A model generated the notes under the pieces. The model worked only from the letters and a program-made list of their open reading frames with translations, made no database searches and was not told where the DNA came from. The position numbers and the translations under genes were made by a program. A stretch of 64,000 nt of DNA from Nitrospinia bacterium (GTDB lineage: Bacteria > Nitrospinota > Nitrospinia > Nitrospinales > JAJDAT01), in assembly GCA_029261715.1 (NCBI GenBank), contig JAJDAT010000016.1, positions 237,885 to 301,884 of the forward strand. Direction: 5' to 3'. Position 1 is the first letter of the stretch; every line of letters begins with the position of its first letter. This document shows positions 1-8,311 of this stretch, one piece after another.

Positions 1-11
1 AAAAGTTATAT

Positions 12-575
12 ATGCCGAAAGATAGCAACCAATTTGAAAAAGAATACCAATCTGCAATGGCAGAAGTTAGGTTAATGGAAAAATTTCAATCAAATTTTAG
101 TAACAATCCCACTTGTTATATTACATATGCATGGGGAATTCAGGAAGAAGAGAATTGGGTTAAGGACTTTGTAAAAGAACTAGAAAAGCAAGGGATTGAA
201 TTATTTTTCGATAAGTGGTCAAACTCCCCAGGCGCAAGTTTGCCTAGGTTTATTGATAATATTGAAAAATGTAATTTAGTCGTGATAGTTGGAACTCCAA
301 ATTTGAAATTAAAACATAAAAATACCCAAAACCAAACCATTGTTTCTCAGGAGTTGGAAATTATTCAACAAAGGGTAATAAATGGGGAATCAATCATTCC
401 AATAATTCTTAAAGGAAATAATGAAGAGTCTTTACCTATATTTCTGCAAAAACATATAAGTTTGGATTTTCGAGAAGATGAAAATTATTATAAAGAAATT
501 TTCAAATTAATATTAGGGGTTTATAAAATACCTCAAAGAAACATCGAAGATTTTGTAGAAAAATATTGGCTTTGA
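12..575 (+). CDS. TIR/SEFIR-domain protein
   Basis: Residues about 33-172 read as a TIR/SEFIR fold. A first beta strand (CYITYAWG) is followed by a helix beginning NWVKDFVKELEKQGIELFFDKW, a PGASLPRFI segment, the strand NLVVIVGTPNLK, and a helix with acidic residues SQELEII (Glu114/Glu116) where TIR NADases carry the catalytic Glu. Bacterial TIR and SEFIR proteins are commonly NAD-cleaving or signalling parts of anti-phage systems; that role is inferred here. The ATG at 12 is only 11 bases from the window edge and the frame is open upstream, so an N-terminal effector or sensor domain could be missing. It lies in the cargo end of the mobile element, ahead of a leftward repressor-like gene. The TIR versus SEFIR label is uncertain. 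Confidence 0.7.
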   Translation: MPKDSNQFEKEYQSAMAEVRLMEKFQSNFSNNPTCYITYAWGIQEEENWVKDFVKELEKQGIELFFDKWSNSPGASLPRFIDNIEKCNLVVIVGTPNLKLKHKNTQNQTIVSQELEIIQQRVINGESIIPIILKGNNEESLPIFLQKHISLDFREDENYYKEIFKLILGVYKIPQRNIEDFVEKYWL

Positions 576-620
576 CTTTACCTTCCGATAATTTTCTATT
601 CAAATTTGATAAACTTAATA

Positions 621-875
621 TCAAGCCCTTTCCCCCTTCAACATCTCTCCCTCATTAAACAATAGCCACATAATATTTAGATTTGTCTTCTTGTGAAACA
701 TGGCAACTGTTTCCATAGATGGAAGGCTATGGCCGTTTTCAGCTTCAGATAACGGTCCTATTGTTCCTTTGATCTTGCCAGCTACTTCAACCAGCGTTAA
801 ACCTTGAGACTTACGCCATTTCTTCAACCGTTCGCCAAGCTTTGGTAACGACTTAATGTTTTTTCTATGAGGCAT
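621..875 (-). CDS. XRE-family helix-turn-helix regulator
   Basis: This 84-aa protein is little more than a Cro/C1-type HTH. LGERLKKWRKSQGLTLVEVA forms the first helices, the recognition region is around GTIGPLSEAENGHSLPS, and it ends with the usual 'LNIMWLLFNEG' tail. The ATG at 875 is preceded by AGGAG at a good distance. Such single-domain proteins usually act as autoregulating repressors in phages and genomic islands. The upstream region (897-925) holds a CGAAA/TTTCG inverted repeat that could be its operator. It is transcribed away from the 492-aa membrane protein gene. Confidence 0.8.
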   Translation of the reverse strand: MPHRKNIKSLPKLGERLKKWRKSQGLTLVEVAGKIKGTIGPLSEAENGHSLPSMETVAMFHKKTNLNIMWLLFNEGEMLKGERA

Positions 876-896
876 TCCCTTCTCCTAATTAGTTCA

Positions 897-925
897 ATAT
901 ATCGAAATATAGTTTTTCGTTATAT
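897..925 (-). promoter_or_regulatory. Possible operator upstream of the XRE gene
   Basis: The AT-rich upstream region contains the inverted repeat CGAAA-7-TTTCG at 903-919, with a related TTACGAAATAT about 60 bases further on (977-987). Position and symmetry suggest an autoregulatory operator. This is inference from symmetry only. Confidence 0.3.
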
Positions 926-1088
926 TACCAGTCTTTAGAAGATAGAGTGGAAGCAAAATTAGGAAGAACTAAAATATTACGAAATATCTCAGTAACTTTC
1001 CTACTAATTTTGGGTTGCAATATTTTCTACATAGTGATGTAGTGATGAAATAGTTGTATTGGAAACTTAAGAGAAGAAATGTATAGAA

Positions 1089-2567
1089 ATGATTGAATCG
1101 ATAAAGGAGAACCCAGCCTTATTCAGCGTAATGATTACGTTGTTTTTTAGTTTCTTTTTCCCCAGAGTTTTTGAAGAGAACAATGCTCGTAAGAAGCTAT
1201 CGAAATGGTTATACGGTAAATCTTATCGAAAGCGATATCGAAACCTATTAGGTTACGCTTTAAATCAACTTGAAATCAATATTGATAACAAGCCCATTCC
1301 CTCGCATAAGTCTAGATGGAAAAATCATGCAAAATTTTATTTTAGACCAGCCGTTTACCTCTGGTGGTTCCCCATATCTTTCGCATATCCAATTATGTTA
1401 CTGCTTTTTGAATGGGCCGCTAGTGGAACATCAGGATTAGTAAATGATTTACCAAATATGGATAGTTTATGGCGTTGGCTTGTCGCTAGTAGTTATGTCT
1501 TTCTCTTTTTTCTATCATGTATAGGTTTTAAAAAAATTTCAGGTAGTTCTCTTTCTGTTCTCATCGGTGTATTTCTAGCTATCATAACTACTGCGGCTGT
1601 CTCCTTATCTTCAGATACTATTAACGCTTTCCTCGTAACGCTCTCTGTCCTTATCATTTCTGGTGCCGTTCTATCTGCTGGCTCCGGTGCCAGTATCAAT
1701 TTTGCTACTAATTTTGGCATTGGAGTCTCCCTAGGAGCTGCCATCGGTTCCTTTATTGGTTTAGCTCACGATATTGGTTCCGTTACGAGTATGACTTTTA
1801 TTTTGCCTATCATCCTTTACCTTTCTATTTTCTTCGGTGTCAATATCGGTGCTGCTGCCGGCGCTGCCATCGGTGCCGCTGTCGGAGCTACTGTCGGTAT
1901 CGGTATCGGTTGCGCTGTCGTTGTTTTCATCGCTTCCGCTTTCAGCGTGGATTTATATTTCGATTTAATTTCAAAAAACGTCTATTTGACTATTTTTCTT
2001 TCCGTTCTTCCACTCCTAAATTGCTTGGTTGATTATTTATCTTGGGGTATCAGCCGTTGGTTTTTGCGCCACATTGCAAGCAACGAACATATTTTAAAAA
2101 CTGTCATTTATTCTGTATTGGATGTTCTTTTTGCCTTGTTGTTTCTTTTAATGTTGGCTTTTTTACTTCCTTTTATTCTTGAATGGATTATTTATTTGAC
2201 TAAACGCGCGGTTCATATACCAAGCTACTTAGAGCATTTTCGTAACGACCCGTTTGGAAAAGGGCTAGGGATTACTGGGATGTTCGTCACAACACTCCTT
2301 CCCACAACGATTCATCTAGTCATAGCTTTGGGAGCTATCTGCTTACCAATTCCAAAATTACGAATTATTACTGCAAAGCGTTTAGCTAAAGATCATATCG
2401 ACATTTATACCAGCATGAAGGATATGGCATGTGTAGCTTGGCTTGTTGGCACACCCATATTAATTATTGGGGGATTTTTCTCTCTTATAAGGGTGCCTGA
2501 AGCGATTAAGTGGGTTAATGAGTTTTTATACCAGGCTGCAATGGCGGGGGTTAATATGGCGCATTAA
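1089..2567 (+). CDS. Polytopic membrane protein with Gly/Ala zipper
   Basis: I do not recognise this 492-aa protein. It opens with a short hydrophobic anchor (about 13-27), a basic cytoplasmic stretch (about 34-85), then roughly ten hydrophobic segments. Around residues 200-285 the membrane segments become a small-residue repeat (runs such as GAAAGAAIGAAVGATVG), a glycine-zipper pattern seen in pore-forming or closely packed helices. It then returns to ordinary hydrophobic segments up to the end. The gene stands alone between the XRE gene and a convergent 52-aa gene that overlaps its stop codon. A membrane effector of a defence system is one possibility; a transporter-like protein is another. 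Confidence 0.65.
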   Translation: MIESIKENPALFSVMITLFFSFFFPRVFEENNARKKLSKWLYGKSYRKRYRNLLGYALNQLEINIDNKPIPSHKSRWKNHAKFYFRPAVYLWWFPISFAYPIMLLLFEWAASGTSGLVNDLPNMDSLWRWLVASSYVFLFFLSCIGFKKISGSSLSVLIGVFLAIITTAAVSLSSDTINAFLVTLSVLIISGAVLSAGSGASINFATNFGIGVSLGAAIGSFIGLAHDIGSVTSMTFILPIILYLSIFFGVNIGAAAGAAIGAAVGATVGIGIGCAVVVFIASAFSVDLYFDLISKNVYLTIFLSVLPLLNCLVDYLSWGISRWFLRHIASNEHILKTVIYSVLDVLFALLFLLMLAFLLPFILEWIIYLTKRAVHIPSYLEHFRNDPFGKGLGITGMFVTTLLPTTIHLVIALGAICLPIPKLRIITAKRLAKDHIDIYTSMKDMACVAWLVGTPILIIGGFFSLIRVPEAIKWVNEFLYQAAMAGVNMAH

Positions 2568-2722
2568 TTCCCCCGCATATCCTTTATCCGCTCCAACACT
2601 TCCTGTTTGGTAAGCAATCCCTTTTCTTCCAATAGCTCGATCATGGCTTCGAGTTGATACATGTTAGATAACGCTAGTTCCTCAACGGTTACTTTTTGGC
2701 GCTTATTCTTGTTTTCTGGCAT
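2564..2722 (-). CDS. Small helical protein (52 aa)
   Basis: An ATG-started reading frame of 52 codons that begins MPENKNKRQKVTVEEL and continues with a single amphipathic helical module ending EEKGLLTKQEVLERIKDMR. The same kind of module closes the NUC1 endonuclease encoded at 6001-7176 (VLEEKGTIQKGDIFNKVKE), so it is probably a real protein-protein interaction piece rather than chance. Its stop codon overlaps the end of the convergent membrane-protein gene by four bases. Function unknown. Confidence 0.55.
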   Translation of the reverse strand: MPENKNKRQKVTVEELALSNMYQLEAMIELLEEKGLLTKQEVLERIKDMRGN

Positions 2723-2904
2723 TGGTATTTATTTCTCCACTAATCGTCAACGTAGATTTTTTGTTTTCCTTTTTTCTACAAAACGTCTTTAAAAAAAATG
2801 ATTTTAACCTTTTAAGCCACACTAGATTAAGTCGAGACCAACGCTCTTATATGGGCCTGAGTTTGACCAAAAACGTACGTTCAGCAATCAACACAAGAAA
2901 TATC

Positions 2905-3570
2905 TTAATTAATTATGTCTACCTCGACGAGAGTAAATTTCTTTATTTTATGTGTGCATCTACACTGAGCTTTTACTCCTCCAACAAGCAGTATTTCTTT
3001 TTCTTGCCTATAACCCCCTCTTGCATTGTCATATACGAATGCAGGCATATCAACTTCATCCCGAATAGTTATTACCCATAGGCAAGGGTTATCATTTTGT
3101 AGTGAGTGTACAGCCGCTGCTCGAGGGCACAATGATGTAGAAAAAGGTTCAATTAATTTTAATTCATCTCCTTTTTGAGGTAGAGAATTTTTCGTTGTCC
3201 AACCTCCCCCATGAAAGAGAACCTGTTTTTTCATCAGAACAAACCTTAATTGTCTAATTTCCCGACAAACCTCAGATAAATTAACCTTTGAATTACTTCT
3301 ATATTTACAGATATAAGGAACATCTTTAAGAAAAGGCATCTTTTTTTTGCATTCTTTATATTCTTTACAAATTTTTAGAGCTTCACCTAATGCATTAGGA
3401 AGTCCATGATCCTCAAAATCATTTGCTGCAAATATTGCCATCTCTAGTGCAGTATTAGCCTGACGCCTAGAAGGAGGATCTTCCCCTTTAGCTTTAAAGC
3501 ATAATAACTCTCTATAAGAAAATTCTCGCTCAATAACTGGATAAACATCTATTAATGGCAATGAGTTCAA
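2905..3570 (-). CDS. Predicted ADP-ribosyltransferase-like protein
   Basis: The C-terminal half carries the three-part signature of ADP-ribosyltransferase toxins and effectors: VLFHGGG (His120, where R-S-E enzymes have Arg), then FSTSL (STS about 144-146), then QEKEILL (Glu190-x-Glu192, the ExE turn), followed by a strand into a Cys-rich tail (KAQCRCTH). The His/STS/ExE combination is mixed between the H-Y-E and R-S-E classes, so activity is not certain. I chose the TTG at 3570 because AAAGGA sits six bases upstream; the frame stays open to another TTG at 3585 with no ribosome site. Likely role: modification of a host or phage protein, or of NAD-linked targets. No immunity or antitoxin gene is obvious beside it. 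Confidence 0.5.
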   Translation of the reverse strand: MNSLPLIDVYPVIEREFSYRELLCFKAKGEDPPSRRQANTALEMAIFAANDFEDHGLPNALGEALKICKEYKECKKKMPFLKDVPYICKYRSNSKVNLSEVCREIRQLRFVLMKKQVLFHGGGWTTKNSLPQKGDELKLIEPFSTSLCPRAAAVHSLQNDNPCLWVITIRDEVDMPAFVYDNARGGYRQEKEILLVGGVKAQCRCTHKIKKFTLVEVDIIN

Positions 3571-3787
3571 ATTTATTCCTTTCAAATTTCGGATATCATT
3601 GGGGAAAGAAAAGTCAATTTTATTACTTTTTAATTATCCTTTTTTTCTTTACAGAGAAATGTGTACTTTAGGTCATTAAAGAATATTTAAGGCTTTTTAT
3701 AGGAAACGTTAAGCTTACAAAGAATATCAATTGTAGCTTCTATACTTTTAATCCCAATTGCCTTAATAATTTTAATTCTCTCAAAAA

Positions 3788-3976
3788 CTAGTTTGCATAG
3801 TTCCCGGCATCGGCATTCCTTCCCCCCTTCGAATCCAAATAATATATCTGCTCTTTATAACACTTCAAACATTTCCCCTTCATACTTCCTTTGGGCGATC
3901 CGTTCTTGTTTTCAGCGACGGTTAGAATCATATCGCTTCCACATTGTGGGCATTTACGAGGGATATAGGAGGCCAT
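3788..3976 (-). CDS. Zinc-ribbon small protein
   Basis: This 62-aa protein has two CxxC knuckles (CPQC at 9-12, CLKC about 36-39) separated by a basic, Gly/Ser-rich loop (GSPKGSMKGKC). This is a compact zinc ribbon of the type used for nucleic-acid or protein contact. It is the last gene of the leftward five-gene run, three bases after the 388-aa gene. A paralogue with the same architecture lies at 12226-12381 and shares even the upstream sequence GGCCATTATTTAA, so the two loci derive from one cassette. Confidence 0.7.
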   Translation of the reverse strand: MASYIPRKCPQCGSDMILTVAENKNGSPKGSMKGKCLKCYKEQIYYLDSKGGRNADAGNYAN

Positions 3977-3979
3977 TAT

Positions 3980-5146
3980 TTAATCTTTGGATCCATATTC
4001 TCTAATAAAGTAAAACCATTGATATTTTTCTTTTTTCCTTTTCTCATAGAACTCTGGGCCAAAATCTCTAATTAAATCACTGGCAAGGGCCCCTACATGA
4101 GGAATTAATTTTAATGGAATTGTGGATCTAAAAATCATCTTTTTCTTTTTCTCAACATCTTTTTTTATTTCCTTAATGTCATCAAAAGTCCGTTGAGCAA
4201 ATTCTAAGTCAAATTCAACTTCTCCATTTGCTGCATCTTGGACAAGTTTTCTTAGTTTAATTATTCGTTTATCTTTTAAGGCTGAAACTAGACTCGCCAC
4301 ATTCCAATTTTTAAAGTCTGGAAATGAAACCTCGAATAAGTTTTTAACGGCCTGATTCATGTTTTGGGTTATATCTATCTTATCCTCTTCTTCGGTCATT
4401 AGATTAAATTTCTTTGAATAGAATGGTTCCAAGTCTTGCCAATCATAAAACCCACTGTTTAATATTTTAGAAATTAATATATTTGAGTTTACATATTTTA
4501 AATAGCCTACCAATCTATCTTCTCTATTTTTGCACCTTATATTTTCATAATGATTTTTAAAAAAGTCTAGTACGTTATTTTTAATTTTTTTAAAATATTT
4601 CGAATTTCCCTTAAAATCGGAATTTGGAAAATAATTAGTTTTTTCTACATCTAATAAAAAATGTTCAACCTGAGTACTCGTTTTTATTATTTTAATGTGA
4701 TGCGATTTAGTATTAGCATTTTGGTTATCATTGATTTTTCCCTGAATCAATTTGTTGAACTTCGCCCACTTTGATCTTGATTTATCCAATATTGGTATCC
4801 ATTGATCTATAGACAGTAAATCTGTCTCTAACATTTGATCTAATTGATCTTTGTTCTCTGACAAGATGGATTCAAAATCTACCGTTTTAACAAAGCCTTC
4901 TGACTTTAGTATTTTAAAAGTAGTAAAAACCTCAGAATATAAACCTGATTTATTATTGCCTAACCTTTCAAAAGCCTGCTGATCTAAAATAAATCGATTT
5001 GCCAGTAATAAAACTTCGTAGTCTGGGATAAAACGATCTTTAAAAGAAGATATTGAGACAGGAGGCATCTTATAGAAGATATTATCGCTACTAGTTTCTT
5101 CTAAATTTTTATTGAAAAGATCAAAGGAAGTTAAGAGTAGATCCAT
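3980..5146 (-). CDS. Uncharacterised 388-aa protein of the nuclease operon
   Basis: No domain is recognised. The protein is Lys/Asn-rich, mostly helical in composition, without signal peptide or membrane segments. A charged region around 300-345 (DIKEIKKDVEKKKKM) looks like a short coiled coil, and the tail around 345-370 (PLKLIPHVGALASDLI) is mildly hydrophobic. It lies 21 bases downstream of the 6-TM gene and three bases before the zinc-ribbon gene, so it should be co-translated with them. In the related locus near 12.4 kb this gene is absent between the 6-TM remnant and the zinc ribbon, which suggests it is a separable insert in the cassette. Confidence 0.6.
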   Translation of the reverse strand: MDLLLTSFDLFNKNLEETSSDNIFYKMPPVSISSFKDRFIPDYEVLLLANRFILDQQAFERLGNNKSGLYSEVFTTFKILKSEGFVKTVDFESILSENKDQLDQMLETDLLSIDQWIPILDKSRSKWAKFNKLIQGKINDNQNANTKSHHIKIIKTSTQVEHFLLDVEKTNYFPNSDFKGNSKYFKKIKNNVLDFFKNHYENIRCKNREDRLVGYLKYVNSNILISKILNSGFYDWQDLEPFYSKKFNLMTEEEDKIDITQNMNQAVKNLFEVSFPDFKNWNVASLVSALKDKRIIKLRKLVQDAANGEVEFDLEFAQRTFDDIKEIKKDVEKKKKMIFRSTIPLKLIPHVGALASDLIRDFGPEFYEKRKKEKYQWFYFIREYGSKD

Positions 5147-5167
5147 TTTATATTTTTCTTCAGGCTA

Positions 5168-5995
5168 TTATTTTCCTAATACGAAAGGTGCTGCGATTAG
5201 ATAGATTATGAAAACCGTAGCCATTGAAACGATTCCTAATGAATGGAATGGTTTATTGTCTATATCAAGGTTTTTAGTGAAAAATTTTCCATACTTAATC
5301 AACGCACTGGAAAGCAGAAATAAATATAACCATGTGGAAGTGAAGAAGGTTGTTAAAAGAAACAATAAGATTTCCGGCCTCTTTATTATCCCTAAAATAA
5401 AATTAGGTTTTAGAACATTAAAATACATTTTGAAATTTAGATCATTTCCAGGCATAAATATAAACACCATACTCATCGTAAAAATAATAAATATTAAGTA
5501 TGTAGCAATAATATCTAATATTGGTATTAATGCTTTATTAAAACTGGAACGAGCTTTACTAAAAAGCTTTATAAAAAAACGTGTCTGTATATAAGATAAA
5601 TAATCTGGAAAAATGTTAACGGCAAGTCCTCCCACTAAAAAACTTATCACCCACAAATATATAGGCCCCTCACTAAACTTTTCATAATATGTATTTGGAT
5701 TAATAGAAAATAAAATGGCAAAACAAACTAGTAGGGATAAATAAGATGCTATGCAAGACCTTTTAAATCGCTTCCATGAAAAATGATTTTCTCCCATTAT
5801 TCGGTCAAAGAAGCTTCCAAAAGTTACCACCCAGTTTTCAAATTCCTCACCTGCGTCAAGATTTTTAAGTAACCTAGAAAAAGCTATTTTTATTTCCTTT
5901 TTCAGAACAACTTCCATTTTTTCAAAAAGAAAATACACGAAGGTCGCTGAAGCGCAAAAGGAACCTATATATAAAAAAACTGGATGTAATCCCAT
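5168..5995 (-). CDS. Six-TM membrane protein of the nuclease operon
   Basis: The 275-aa sequence shows about six hydrophobic segments: 4-24, 88-104, 115-137, 157-182, 208-235 and 251-273. A soluble loop sits between segments 1 and 2 (about 30-80, with ENWVVTFGSFFDRIMG). It starts five bases after the stop of the NUC1 nuclease gene and precedes the 388-aa gene. The C-terminal LIAAPFV region has a close DNA relative at 12381-12416, the remnant of a second copy. It could be an export component, an immunity protein or a membrane effector; the sequence does not tell which. Confidence 0.65.
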   Translation of the reverse strand: MGLHPVFLYIGSFCASATFVYFLFEKMEVVLKKEIKIAFSRLLKNLDAGEEFENWVVTFGSFFDRIMGENHFSWKRFKRSCIASYLSLLVCFAILFSINPNTYYEKFSEGPIYLWVISFLVGGLAVNIFPDYLSYIQTRFFIKLFSKARSSFNKALIPILDIIATYLIFIIFTMSMVFIFMPGNDLNFKMYFNVLKPNFILGIIKRPEILLFLLTTFFTSTWLYLFLLSSALIKYGKFFTKNLDIDNKPFHSLGIVSMATVFIIYLIAAPFVLGK

Positions 5996-6000
5996 GAGCT

Positions 6001-7176
6001 TTATTCCCTCATTTCCTTAACTTTGTTAAAGATATCGCCCTTTTGAATCGTTCCTTTTTCTTCCAAGACATTGATTAACGCTCTTAACAATTCGCCGTCA
6101 GTTGGCTTTATTTCTTCTGTTTTGTTCTCTGCTTCTGGTTCTTCAGCTTGGCTAGAGATAATTACTTTTGCCGTGCCTGGAAAACAATTGCTTGGCAGTA
6201 CAAATTTTCTTTTAAGCGGCCAAAGCTTCATTGCTTTCTTCTTTAAAAGTTTTCTTTTCTTTGCTGGAGCCAAATTCAAATTATTAAAAAACTTCAATCC
6301 AGTTTTTCTTTGAATATTGTTTACTGAGGTAAGGTACTTCAAGTGGTCCTGGGGCTTATAAGACCCACAACTATTGGAGAATTCTTTGCCATTGCTTTTC
6401 TTTTGAGGGTAAATAAAGGCTAAAATATCCGGTATCCCCGTACTATTGTTTTCTTTAACAACAATTTTAAAAAATTCGTCAGGGATCGCCACCGGAATTT
6501 CTTTGGGGTCTCCAATGAATTTAAAATTTTTAGATTTAAAAATTGGACCTGTAATAACCCAAACTTTCCTGAATTTATTTGCCCATCCTCCCGTAATTTC
6601 TTCAAGATTCCTCCAGATACCTTGATTTTGCCCAGCTCGTTGAGGAACAGCGTTTAAAAAGAAATGGGTATTACATCCAGCTTCAGGACTGATTCGGCTA
6701 CCGTGTAATCGCATTGCTAAATGCCCTCTATTAAAAATATGCCCAATGCCGGAATAAGATTTATCAAACTTCATTTTTTTACTAATACCATCTGTTCTAA
6801 GGAAAGAATGCCCAGGATGTTCGTACCAGGGCGAAGGGCGCTTAAAGGTTTTAGGTTTTTTAAAGTTCCCACTGCTATCTTTTTTTAACCGCCTCATTTC
6901 ATAGCTTACCCATGTTGGAACGGCTAACAAATCTTGTATTCCATCACCATTGTCATCGTCAATTCCATCAAAGCTTGAAACATAAGCCGCTAATTCAAAG
7001 AATTTTTCCTTAGGAAGAGTCCCCCACTTATCATGTTTATATCCAAGTGGAGTTTTTAACTCATATTTGGAAAAACCACCTGGCTTCTTTTCGCAATTTT
7101 GGGAATAGGCATTTGAGGTAATAAAAATAGATATAAAAATTAAAGGCAAAATAAATTTAAATAGAAATTTGGTCAC
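6001..7176 (-). CDS. Secreted DNA/RNA non-specific endonuclease (NUC1/EndoG type)
   Basis: Belongs to the beta-beta-alpha-metal endonuclease family. The active-site motif NRGH (about 149-152; DRGH in most relatives) supplies the general-base His. FFLNAVPQ and NQGIWRNLE supply the Mg-binding Asn residues. An acidic DDDNGDG stretch precedes the domain. The start is the GTG at 7176, not the upstream ATG: AGGAGG lies just ahead, and the protein then opens with a clean signal peptide (MTKFLFKFILPLIFISIFI...AYS). It should act in the periplasm or outside the cell. The last 35 residues form the helical EKG-type module also encoded as a free 52-aa protein at 2564-2722. It is the second gene in a leftward operon. 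Confidence 0.85.
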   Translation of the reverse strand: MTKFLFKFILPLIFISIFITSNAYSQNCEKKPGGFSKYELKTPLGYKHDKWGTLPKEKFFELAAYVSSFDGIDDDNGDGIQDLLAVPTWVSYEMRRLKKDSSGNFKKPKTFKRPSPWYEHPGHSFLRTDGISKKMKFDKSYSGIGHIFNRGHLAMRLHGSRISPEAGCNTHFFLNAVPQRAGQNQGIWRNLEEITGGWANKFRKVWVITGPIFKSKNFKFIGDPKEIPVAIPDEFFKIVVKENNSTGIPDILAFIYPQKKSNGKEFSNSCGSYKPQDHLKYLTSVNNIQRKTGLKFFNNLNLAPAKKRKLLKKKAMKLWPLKRKFVLPSNCFPGTAKVIISSQAEEPEAENKTEEIKPTDGELLRALINVLEEKGTIQKGDIFNKVKEMRE

Positions 7177-7231
7177 TTCTCCTCCTCTAGTTTTTAAATC
7201 GCATTGTTTTTTAACTTTAATCATTTATAGA

Positions 7232-7528
7232 TTAATTCCCCGAATCACGAGGCTTTGATGTCTCTTCCGCTTCCGGTTTATCCTTGTCGACGGTTAATTT
7301 CACATTCGAAACCTTTGGCTTGACCTTTGTTTCTTCAAATGGATTGGCGGTTTGCTTAATAACCGTCTCTTTCCGGTTATGACAGTGGCGTTGACCGGAG
7401 ATCTCTCCCCACTTAGAGCAATTGGTCCGACAATAATGACAACCATCTGAGGCTGTCCTACCAGGATGAGCAAACGATAGTGATGGGAATAACCAAACAA
7501 GAATTAATGCTAAGACTAGCTTTTTCAT
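7232..7528 (-). CDS. Secreted YHYH-domain protein
   Basis: A signal peptide (MKKLVLALILVWLFPSLSFA) leads into HPGRTASDGCHYCRTNC and then RHCHN, the Cys/His pattern of the YHYH domain. This domain is often found beside or fused to secreted nucleases. The rest is a Lys/Glu-rich low-complexity tail. AGGAGG precedes the ATG. It is the first gene of the five-gene leftward run and sits 55 bases before the NUC1 nuclease gene, which fits a role as a nuclease partner or chaperone, though that is inference. Confidence 0.75.
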   Translation of the reverse strand: MKKLVLALILVWLFPSLSFAHPGRTASDGCHYCRTNCSKWGEISGQRHCHNRKETVIKQTANPFEETKVKPKVSNVKLTVDKDKPEAEETSKPRDSGN

Positions 7529-7639
7529 GTGGCCTCCTAGGATCTGTAATAAGGAATCCTATTGTAAATACCACAAAATGGATGTATTTTGAATGCAAAA
7601 AATATATTTGGAAATTAAAACGTTTTTAAGGGTGAGGAA

Positions 7640-8194
7640 GTGGGAAATTTTGGACCATTAATCGATTGTCCAAATTGTGGGCAACTCATAAGTTCTAATT
7701 TAAAAACTTGCCCATTATGTCGTCACTCTAAAGAAGACGAGCTTGTCAAAGAAAAGAAACCGGCAACGCAAACCAAACAACAAAAGTTTGACTTTGGCCC
7801 TATATTGCAAGTTATCCGCGACGCTATAAATAAGATCCCGATACTATATGTGATCGGTTTTACTATAATCGCTCCAATTTATTTAATGATTTCTACTTTT
7901 AATGAAGGTGCGTCCACGCTAAACCCAGCCTCTACAATGGATGAAAACGGTTTGGGTTGGTGGATTATGGGAGGGTTGTTCCTGGTGCTTTGGTCGACAA
8001 TCAAAAGCGCGTTTGCAAAAAAATTCTGTCCTTTATGTCAAACCATTGCCATTCCTAAGGATTACGACTCGGGTTGGTACCCCCCGCATAAGCTGCTTAT
8101 CACAACTAAAGGGTGTCCGGAATGTGGCAATAAACATTTAGTCAAGCTTAGTTCGCCAGTGTTTAAACGGCATATGGAAGGGATGCAGAAATAA
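7640..8194 (+). CDS. Zinc-ribbon membrane protein
   Basis: This 184-aa protein has an N-terminal zinc ribbon (CPNC and CPLC at about 10-27), a charged linker, two hydrophobic segments (about 68-90 and 106-124), and a second cytoplasmic CPLC...CPEC pair. The start is GTG, with AAGG upstream. The double ribbon plus two-helix hairpin suggests a membrane-anchored sensor or scaffold. It is transcribed divergently from the nuclease operon and separated from it by about 110 bases. Function unknown. Confidence 0.6.
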   Translation: MGNFGPLIDCPNCGQLISSNLKTCPLCRHSKEDELVKEKKPATQTKQQKFDFGPILQVIRDAINKIPILYVIGFTIIAPIYLMISTFNEGASTLNPASTMDENGLGWWIMGGLFLVLWSTIKSAFAKKFCPLCQTIAIPKDYDSGWYPPHKLLITTKGCPECGNKHLVKLSSPVFKRHMEGMQK

Positions 8195-8311
8195 TAAAGC
8201 AGCAATTCAGAAGAACTCAAAGACACTAAAGCTGATTGGAGTAAGTTATTAAAAGATTACATTTCTATCCATGAATCATTTAGAGGAAGATTTTATTTTA
8301 TAAATTAGCTT

